64,000 nucleotides of DNA from Peromyscus leucopus (Eukaryota > Chordata > Mammalia > Rodentia > Cricetidae). The notes under the pieces are model-generated. The model had not been told where the DNA came from, did not search any database, and saw only the letters and a program-made list of their open reading frames with translations. The stretch covers positions 67,593,518 to 67,657,517 of the forward strand of contig NC_051063.1 in NCBI RefSeq assembly GCF_004664715.2. The letters are read 5' to 3'. This document shows positions 56,366 to 64,000 of the stretch, in pieces. The position numbers and the translations under genes are program-made. Each line of letters starts with the position of its first letter. Within the stretch, counting starts at the first letter, position 1.

Positions 56366-56435
56366 TGGTACTGGGGTTGGAATCCAGGGCATTGTGCATG
56401 TGCCAGGCAAGCATTCTACCACTGATCCACAGTCT
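56366..56435 (-). mobile_element. ID SINE fragment
   Basis: 'actggggttggaatccaggg' and 'gccaggcaagcattctacca' are the reverse complement of the ID core (tRNA-Ala-derived). The long frame at 56335-56877 runs through it and is an artefact. Confidence 0.75.
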
Positions 56436-56887
56436 CAGTGCCTTCGTGGGTTATTTTATATTGGCTGCTATTTCAAAAATTACTTTTCCTGTGCAATTTG
56501 TACTAATATTTCAGCCCCGCCCAGTGTTTGGACCAGTACTGCTAAGCCATTGGATTGGCCCAGGCCAGAGAGATCCCTCTGCAAACCTGCTCGGGTCTGT
56601 TTACAAGATGTGTGGTGCATACACTGATCTAACGTCCCCTGAGAGTCAAAGCTGGGTGCCAGAAATGGCTCTGCCTCTCTCAGAGTGTCCCGATCCTTGG
56701 CTGGGAACTCTTTTGTGGCTGGAGAGCAGAGCAGAAATGGGATCTGTGGAGGCAGGTCACTACCATGCTACCACAGCTAAGTTCTCAGCTCTGGCTTCAG
56801 GATCTACAGTTACCAAGCCCCAGAAAAAGGTGTTTCTTATTCACATGGAGCACTGTGACCAGGGTGGTGTACCATGACTAGATATCT
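56436..56887. other. Unassigned non-coding sequence
   Basis: Only the open frame continuing from the ID fragment is present. No exon evidence. Confidence 0.5.
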
Positions 56888-57203
56888 ATTATAGCTTGAA
56901 TGTGAAATGACCCCCATGGGCTCATGGGTTTGAATACCTGGTCTCCAGCTGGCTGCACTGATTTGGGAGTTGCAGCACATCTCGAAAGTGGATTTTGGCT
57001 GGTAGAAGTGGGTCTCTGGAGCCAAACCTTGACCATTTTATCCACCTTTTGATCCAGCCTAAGCTCTTTGAGTCTTCTCTGTCTCAGTTTGTCAGCTTTA
57101 GTCACACATCATCACCCATACAAAGGGAGCCACTCCCACTGCCATGCCTGTCCCATAGAGATGGGCTGTACGTTCTGAAAATAAATCTCTCATCCTTAAA
57201 GCA

Positions 57204-57205
<2 letters not shown>
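56888..57205 (+). mobile_element. MaLR-type LTR, old
   Basis: 'ttatagcttgaatgtgaaat', 'gacccccatgggctcatggg' and 'acctggtctccagctggctg' then 'tctgaaaataaatctctcat' match the family seen at 17996-18420, with a shorter 3' half. Confidence 0.6.

Positions 57206-57253
<48 letters not shown>
57206..57253. repeat. (GT)n microsatellite
   Basis: About 24 GT units at the 3' side of the LTR. Confidence 0.97.
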
Positions 57254-57254
<1 letters not shown>

Positions 57255-57757
57255 TCGCCATGCAAAAATATCTAAGGATGTACCGTGTCGCCTGTCCTAA
57301 CTCAGATGTCATTGATGCTTGCTAGAGTCTAACTCAAGAATATTCCTGGTTTTGATGACCTGAACACTCATGTTCATAGGAAGATTAGACTGCAGGTCTA
57401 AAGAAGGGCTTGTCACCTACGTAGTCTTCAAGCTATCAACTTCTGACAAGTGGGAAGAGAGTCTTAGTCTTCTGATTATCCATGGTTCTTTGTTGTAAAC
57501 CTGGTGAGAATCTCATCCCCAGTGCCTGGCTGAGTGCCATGCCCATGATCTCTTGGGGTTGCCTCGACTTCATGGCATCCAGAGGGGCAGCTGAAGGGCC
57601 TCTGGGGCCTCTCCTTTCTCTCCTCTGTGCTGCCATGAGCTGGTGCCATGAACCTCAGAGTGTGGGTTTCCTTGTTAACAAGTTCCCATTGATCCCTGAC
57701 TCCCCCCCAAAATGTTCAGCTTTTGTGACTAAGTGAGTATCACCTTCCCTTGGTGAG
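57254..57757. other. Unassigned non-coding sequence
   Basis: No repeat or exon recognised. Confidence 0.5.
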
Positions 57758-58115
57758 TGTCTTAGTTTCTTTTCTATTGCTGTGAAGAGGCAGCATGACC
57801 AAGGCAACTTATAAAAGAAAGCATTTAATTTGGGACTCACAGTTCCAGAGAGTTTAGAGCTCGTGATCATCATGGCAGGGAACTCGTCAACAGGCAGGCA
57901 GGCATGGTACTGGAGCAGTAGCTGAGAGCCTACATCTGATCCACAAGCAGGAGGCAGAGAGAGAGCTAACTGGGACTGTGGTCAAAAGCCCAACCCCAGT
58001 GATGCATCTCTGCCAACAAGCCATACCCGCTAATCCTTCCCAAACTGTTCTGCCAACTGCAGATGAAGCATTCAAATATATGAGCCCATGGCGACAATTC
58101 TTCTTCAAACCACCA
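57758..58115 (-). mobile_element. Solo MaLR LTR (ORR1-like)
   Basis: It starts 'tgtcttagtttcttttctat' and ends 'cttcttcaaaccacca', the reverse of an ORR1 LTR. Flanks do not show a clean 5-bp duplication. Confidence 0.88.
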
Positions 58116-58137
58116 TAGTCATGGAAAAGTGTGAGGT

Positions 58138-58380
58138 AGCTGGTCATATTGTGTTCATGGACAGGAAGCAGAGAGGGAGATGAACGCTGTGTCTCAGCTT
58201 GCTTTCTTCTTTTTAATCAGTCCAGGACCAAAGCGCATAGGATGGAGCCACCCACAGAAAAAGTGGATCTTCCCAGCTTAGTTACCCCAATATAGGCACT
58301 TCTTCAGAGAGATACACAGAGACTTATTTATCAATTGATTCTGGATCAAGTTGACAATCAGGATTAAGCATACAGTCGCC
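58138..58380 (-). mobile_element. MaLR-type LTR fragment
   Basis: 'gacaggaagcagagagggag', 'tttttaatcagtccaggacc' and 'gatcaagttgacaatcagga' match the family at 21043-21386. The left portion may have been displaced by the ORR1 LTR next to it. Confidence 0.6.
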
Positions 58381-58739
58381 AACAGTGAGTGCCCTGGCAG
58401 ATTAGGGAGCGAGGAGTCAGCTGAAGACTGAAAGGGAACGAGGAAGAATGTTGAAAAGGTGAGTTTCAGGTAACAAAGAAGTGTACAGTGCTATGTTCCA
58501 GCCCCTCCAGGTCTTCCTCTGGAACTTTCCAGAAGAATTGTGGTGTGAATGCAGCACTAGTCCTCTGTTTTATAGAGAGGCAGGTGATGTGAAATGCCAG
58601 GTGATAGGTTTCATCTCTCCAGTGATTCCAGTGAATGTTAGCCTTCCGTCATTCTTCTCCCTGATTCCACAAGCTGCACTTCACATCTGGGGGAACTTAT
58701 ATTTATGTGTAATCTCACTGCTTACACTCCACTGAACAA
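58381..58739. other. Unassigned non-coding sequence
   Basis: No repeat recognised. The frame at 58481-58735 has no domain. Confidence 0.45.
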
Positions 58740-59740
58740 TAAAAGAACAATAAACTTAATAAAAAGCCCAAGTGATTGGAAACTGCTCTGGGAACAGCAG
58801 TCCAGTATGAAAGCTATAAATTCACTCATGTGCTCATGACAATGTCAGCTAATTTTTATGAAAAGCCCATCACACAACATGGCACCCAACACTGCGGTGG
58901 CTTGAGTGTCAAGCTTCAGACTTCCCCTGGTAACAAAACGGAAAATGTATCATAAGATGATGTCGCAAGCCGCAGATTCATCTTGAAATGCTCGTTGCAG
59001 CCGGGGATGTCTCCTTGCTGACCTTGTCTCACACCTGAACTTCAAATTAATCATTTCTTTTCCTATACTATTGCACAATGCCCGCTGGTACCAAGGCGGG
59101 GTGGGGAGAGGGCTCTAGAAAATAACAGCCAGAAATATCATCCCACGTGACAGACTTGATTGGCCCGCATTAGTGAACCTAAGGTAGACATAATTAGCCC
59201 ATGGAACAACAGCAGTCATCGGGAGGCTAGAAGCTTCGTCTGAAGCCATTATCTCCGACAGTACACTTTTAAATAAACCATCAGGGGCCCATTTCTTACT
59301 GTACAGACCCAGCGGGAGTACACAGTTGCTTGATTGTCCCAAGAGAGTATAGTGGATAAGAAATCGGGCTGCCTTTCCGTGTTTCAAAATAGACATTTGC
59401 CTAATCGTTTATGATAGCCTCTAACCTGTTCTTCAGACCTCACAGGATTTCTCACAGTCTTGGAAATCAACTTGGTTGAAAAAAAAAAAAAAAAAAAAAA
59501 CTTGGCCAGATGATTGAAAGGAAAAAATAGCCATCCTAGAGAATAATGTTGTGTGTAAATGAGGAAAAGTAGCAGCTATGGTAATCTATTCCCTGACCAC
59601 AAGACTTTGTAAACTTTATGACCATGAGCTGAGAACCAGAGCCTATCCATTCTGACTTCCTATGATTATAATCGTTGATAGATAACAATTTAACATTTAT
59701 GGTCACCTGGAGAGGAAGGGCAGGCCAAGGCAAAGAGGAG
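58740..59740. promoter_or_regulatory. Candidate conserved noncoding element
   Basis: A 1-kb repeat-free block with retained CpGs and regulatory-type words: E-box CACGTG at 59144-59149, 'gacttgattggcccgcatta', 'gacataattagcccatggaa', 'cttcaaattaatcatttctt' and 'tttgcctaatcgtttatgat'. The only simple repeat is an A-run at 59479-59500. In my judgement the most conserved-looking stretch of the window. Confidence 0.45.
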
Positions 59741-60680
59741 GGAGTTCAGGACTAACCCAAAGAGCATTGCTCCATGTACAGTCCCCTGTGAGCAGCCAAT
59801 GCTGTTTGCGGCACAACTGAACTCAAGCCGTGGGTATCTCTGGCATGTACATTACTGAATGAGGAGACAGTGGGTCAGGTCCTCCAAGCACCTTTGAAAC
59901 TCCTACTGGGCAACAGCTCAACCTGAAGGCCCTGCAAAATGGAGGGGATGGGAGAGAGGGAAAAGGAGGAGAGCTCGGGACTGGAGATCCTGCTACCTAG
60001 GATCCTTGACGTTTGTTTGTGAATGTTTGGCTGAGTGCATGGTCTGTAGACACATGTGCAGCTGGGGACCTCGGTCTGAGTGTCACAGACCTGATGCCTT
60101 CGTCTGCGTCAGACAGCTCTCCTCCTGTGGGAGCAGAGCTCTATCTGGACCTGTCTCCCAGAGCCTGGGCCCGCCCTGCCTGTGACTAGCTTGCAATTCT
60201 GACCCCCACAGGCATCAGAAGAGGGCTCGAGCAGGGTAGCATGGGAGCCTCCTGGTGCTCCTAGAATATTATAACAACCTTCAAGGGGTCCAGCCTGTGG
60301 ATTTCTCAGCCTCGGGATCTACCAGGGCTGCACCCAGTTTGGGGACACCTAGCAGCATTTCCTAGACCCATCAGGGCTTTGTGGAAAGTGTTTCTAATCC
60401 TTCCCTGTCCTTCCTCAGCACTGCAGTCCACTCCTTTCAAGACCCACCCAAAACGTTGCATCCTCTGGGACACCAACCTGTGTTCTATCCAGGTAAAGAA
60501 ACCCCGACTGCTGACTTTATATGACTCTAGTTGCCTCAGCTGCTTGAGTCCCTCCCTGCCCCTACACAAGCTGTGGGCTAAGTGAGCCCCTCTACCCACT
60601 GTTTTTGGTACAGGCCTTGGGACAAAGCTATCCTCACACATGTTTCTTCTCACCATGAAAAGGAAGGCTGCTTACCATTG
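59741..60680. other. Unassigned non-coding sequence
   Basis: No repeat recognised. The frames at 60306-60656 and 60379-60585 oppose one another and have no domain. Confidence 0.45.
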
Positions 60681-62380
60681 TGCAACTGTCTGCTGTTTTC
60701 CAAATAAGCTTTAAGTCATGAGAAACTTCCTTCTTCTGAAAAAATAGCATGTAACTTGCCGAATCAGGAATGTGTGGCACACAATCAGATGATAAGAAGC
60801 AAGCACTCGGTGTTAATCTTTCTTAAAGTGCATTAACAACACACAAATAAATATGAAGCTACCCGAATAGAGTTTGAAAGTTAATACTAAATGAATCAGG
60901 TCCTAGTGTTTAGCAATGCAGCCATTTCTCCCCCACTTTGAGGGTGTTTAATACTTAAGGGTCGGTGCCCTTCCTGTGATTAATTACCAGGATGTGCCCA
61001 GACTTGAGCCTCATTATTGCAGTTTAGACTACAAGCATGGCTTCCCTGCGACATCACCAGCCTGAGGACTTCTCATGCCTGGTGGAAACATAGCTTAGCG
61101 TCTCTTCTCTCCAGTTGACTAAGTAAACCTGATTGAGGGAGGAAGCCACTTCTGGAATGTTTCCCGTGATTTTACCAGCCCACGGCCACATGATCATTGT
61201 GGATTAGACACATACATATAGCTTTGCTCATCTCCCAAGCTGCAGATTTTCATAAGTCTTCATTTTAACCTAGTAAAACCTGCTTTGGCCTTTTGTTTAC
61301 AAAATAGGCATTTGGCGGTAATTGTTTTAAAAATGAACATATAGAGAGAGGGGTTCATGATTTATACCCTGTCCCTGTGTAATTAAGAGACAGCTTTTGA
61401 TTTCAATGAAGTGACAATCACATAATGGATTTTGGAAGCAAGATAAATATGAAGAGGAAGTGACATTTATGAAGTACACAGGGAGAAGAACGGCGAGATT
61501 TATTTTGCAAGTGATAACACACTACGGGTGACAATCTTCACTTTTACGCTTACAATTTGCCAAATGATCTCAAATCTTGTTAATTAAAAAAAAGGAGGGG
61601 CGGGGGGGTGGTGGTGGTGAGATGGCAGGAAGCCTAGGAGAGGTCTTTTGTGTCTTGAAGTAGAAAGGTGCCTGCTATTTTCTTCGGGCTGACCCAAACC
61701 TAGAGAAAAGCAATTGTTCAGAAATATTCAAATGTTCAGTATTTTCACAGTTATTGATTGCTCTTGTGTCTACTGCTAGCTACTAAAAGTTGATTTATCA
61801 TAGACTATCAACATATTTGAGTTTTTCTTTTTTTCCTTAACTTTCTTCTTTGTGCTTGGTTTTCTCAGACACTGAAAAAAAAAAAAAATCAAACTGGTAT
61901 GAAGTAATGGGATTTCTCCCTGCTCCCGCCCCAAAGAGTACAGTTAAGAGAGCCACCACATTTCTTACCCACTGCCTAGCTCAAAAATTTTTTCTTTAAA
62001 TTAAGCATTTTTATCTTGCCCAGAGTAAGCACAAGGGTAAGGAGGAACGGAGACATCTATTTTGGCTCCAATCCAGCCCAAACTGGCCACGAGACAAGTT
62101 TCCTATAATTTGAAGATCTGCAGTAAAAAATGAACCTATTGTATTTTGCCAGGCTTTATTTAGCTGTTTGCAATAAAAAAGTTTCTATATTACTTTAAAG
62201 AAAACCATTCTTATAACATTCAGTTCCACAAGACAGTGAAATTTGTCATGGCAAATTCACGCACGTATAAAATTTTCTATGTGATTTCTTCTGGAGTGGG
62301 GATTTCTTGTCTGCCAGAGTCTAACTGCCTACCTTCTAATATATATTATACAGAGACTCATTTGTGCATGAGCTCGTGTT
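60681..62380. promoter_or_regulatory. Repeat-free block, candidate conserved noncoding
   Basis: About 1.7 kb with no recognised transposon. It includes forkhead-like 'ccttttgtttacaaaatagg' and 'acacacaaataaatatgaag', homeodomain-like 'gtgattaattaccaggatgt' and 'tcttgttaattaaaa', and a G-run patch at 61594-61620. It resembles clustered developmental enhancers. Confidence 0.45.

Positions 62381-62385
<5 letters not shown>

Positions 62386-62427
<42 letters not shown>
62386..62427. repeat. (CA)n microsatellite
   Basis: About 20 CA units, preceded by 'tgcgcgca'. Confidence 0.97.
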
Positions 62428-62431
<4 letters not shown>

Positions 62432-62531
62432 CACTCAAAGTGAAAGAAAGACATGAGTGATAATTTTGACATGCTTCTGTTAGACAGTCATCACCTATCT
62501 TATTTTAAACATAATTAAAGAGAACAATTCC

Positions 62532-62717
62532 CAACAAGGTGTGGTGGTCCATTCCTGTAATCCCAGTCCTTGGGAGGATGAGGCAGGGGGACTGCTACAA
62601 GTGCAAGGCCAGCTTAGTTTACAGAGTGAGTTCCAAGCTAGCTTGGGCTGCAGAATGAGGCCCTGTCTGTCATAAAACAAAACAAATGACAACCAACCAA
62701 CCAACCAACCAACCAAA
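62532..62717 (+). mobile_element. B1 SINE with (CCAA)n tail
   Basis: 'gtgtggtggtccattcctgt' and 'aatcccagtccttgggagga' to 'gaggccctgtctgtcataaa' is a direct B1. The tail contains (AACC)n at 62693-62716. Confidence 0.88.
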
Positions 62718-63184
62718 ACTTAACAGCAAAACAACTGGACGCACACACATACATGTTATAGATCCAGATCTTGACTAGAGAGGGGGTGGGCAACCAATCT
62801 CTGAGTAGAGTAGACATAACAAAACTAAACATGGCACCAAGTTAATAGGGGAAGTGTGGCTCTTCCGACAAGTCAATACTACACCAAGTTTATCTGTTGA
62901 TTAACAGTTATACATGGTAGAACTTGGATTCAAACAGTTGACTTAGTGGTGGTGGTAAAGGCTGCTGGCTCTCTTTCAGTATCTACAGCCTGAGTGTCTT
63001 AGAGGAAGGGGGGCACACCATTAACTTCCAGCTCATAGGACAGGGAAGTTCCTTGAATGTGACAGTCAGGGGAGAAGTTATCGCCTCCTCTCCCTGCTAG
63101 CTTCCATGTGGGCACAGCCAGGTGGCACCTTGGGTGGGTGGAAGAAGGCCACTTCTGGATAGATCAATGACAGTCATTGTTGAT
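62718..63184. other. Unassigned non-coding sequence
   Basis: No feature recognised. Confidence 0.5.
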
Positions 63185-63350
63185 TAGTTAGCCCTTACTT
63201 ACTATGTGCTCACAATGGCCTATGAAATAGGTACTACTATTCTCTCCAGGTTCCAGGTAGAGAAACTGAGGTACATAGCTATGAGACATCTGGTAAATGC
63301 TAGAACTAAATGCAACTTTATCCAGGTAGCTTACAGTCAAGGACCATGTT
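63185..63350 (-). mobile_element. MIR SINE
   Basis: 'gcccttacttactatgtgct', 'cctatgaaataggtactact' and 'gtagagaaactgaggtacat' follow the reversed MIR with good spacing. This is the best MIR in the window. The frame at 63206-63544 runs through it. Confidence 0.72.
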
Positions 63351-64000
63351 CTGAGCTGCCACTGGATATCATCTCTGGAGAGGAAAGGACACTTGAGAAG
63401 AGGCATGGGTCTCTACACCATCAAGCTACCACTTTAATCCTGCTTTTCCCAGCCAGGTCTTTTGTTTTGACTCTTTACTATGACAAGCAAACCCATGTCC
63501 TAACAAAGAAAAAAAAAGCAATGGACAGAGTTTGTGATTTGTAATTTAGGAAGCTAGGCAAATCTATTGTAAATGTCTACCTGAAACAGTGCTATAAACA
63601 AGCCTCCAAGTTCCAAGCCTGCGTTCCAGGCCTAGGGGTCACGTCCGCCAAGAAGGCACAGGTGATGTGTCTCAACCCAACCCCTGAAATCCAGGGTCCC
63701 CTTCAGAAGGAGATGGGGCCTGCTTGAGAGGAAGTTGCATGCAAAATAGTTTTTAAACAGTTATTATTTACTTTTTGTTCCTAATGGAAAGTAACGTATT
63801 TATTCTTTGCTTATCGCTTCTTTAGATGAGGGTGACAAGGTAACTGTGACTTTGTGGATGTTGTTTACTTTCATTGGATTTATTTAATTGTGAACTTTTT
63901 GACTTACCTAGAGTTAATGGATTGTTCTGTTTAAAAATCTGCTGAATTTTTTATTTGCTTCATGCCCCACATCTTTGCGTGAGGAATAGAATTCATACAT
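63351..64000. other. Unassigned AT-rich sequence
   Basis: 63720-63960 is repeat-free and AT-rich ('ctaatggaaagtaacgtatt', 'gacttacctagagttaatgg') and may continue the enhancer-like landscape. No gene is supported. Confidence 0.4.

Noticed and set aside
56335..56877. 180-codon plus-strand frame
   Set aside because: It passes through a reversed ID SINE and has no domain or splice-site context.

Overview
This window is nuclear DNA from a mammal, most likely a cricetid rodent (hamster, deer mouse or vole group). The evidence is the repeat content: B1, B2/B3, B4 and ID SINEs, rodent ERVL-MaLR LTRs of the ORR1 and MT type, old LINE-1 pieces, MIRs and many (CA)n microsatellites. The youngest B1 copy (16583-16736) carries the 'aggaaaggcacaaagctac' variant that I associate with cricetids rather than Mus or Rattus. 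Two solo LTRs resemble the mys/MYSERV-like ERVK LTRs common in cricetids. The species call is an inference from remembered repeat families. No prokaryotic gene, operon, CRISPR array or phage is present.

I could not support any protein-coding exon. The long open frames are explained by microsatellites, a 24-bp minisatellite, old transposons or the CpG island, and at least the two longest in the CpG island begin at GTG rather than ATG. The one clear gene-related landmark is a CpG island at about 28381-28800 (about 34 CpGs by hand count) with GC boxes, ETS-like sites and a ZNF143-like site. It looks like a TATA-less, perhaps bidirectional promoter. A strong minus-strand splice donor sits at its left edge.

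Layout. 1-2050 is mostly unremarkable. 1877-6935 is a nest of SINEs and MaLR elements, including a complete non-autonomous MaLR (4124-6309, flanked by a perfect CTAGT duplication) inserted in the internal region of an older MaLR. 7610-8860 is an ancient L1 interrupted by a B4. 9098-9312 is a compound CA/TA microsatellite. 11041-12620 is repeat-poor and enhancer-like, with a TATA motif at its centre. 13.4-31.3 kb is repeat-dense (nested LTR and SINE insertions, a solo ERV1-like LTR within an MT LTR at 26088-26963), with the CpG island inside it. 32450-32650 is another CpG-bearing, conserved-looking patch. 35.9-36.3 kb is a GATA-type microsatellite field.

From 36.8 kb rightward the character changes. 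Long stretches (36840-39350, 48880-51470, 58740-59740, 60681-62380, and shorter 54080-54400) contain almost no repeats and are AT-rich with homeodomain, forkhead, RFX and E-box-like words. These look like conserved noncoding, enhancer-type sequence of the sort found around developmental regulators. They alternate with repeat-rich islands (40.4-47.1 kb: B1, MT LTRs, 24-bp minisatellite, L1, ERVK LTR; 51.7-53.3 kb: L1 3' end and MLT1; 55.5-58.4 kb: B4, ID, MaLR LTRs). The window is best read as intergenic or intronic DNA with one promoter and several candidate enhancers. I found no evidence of a new gene system.
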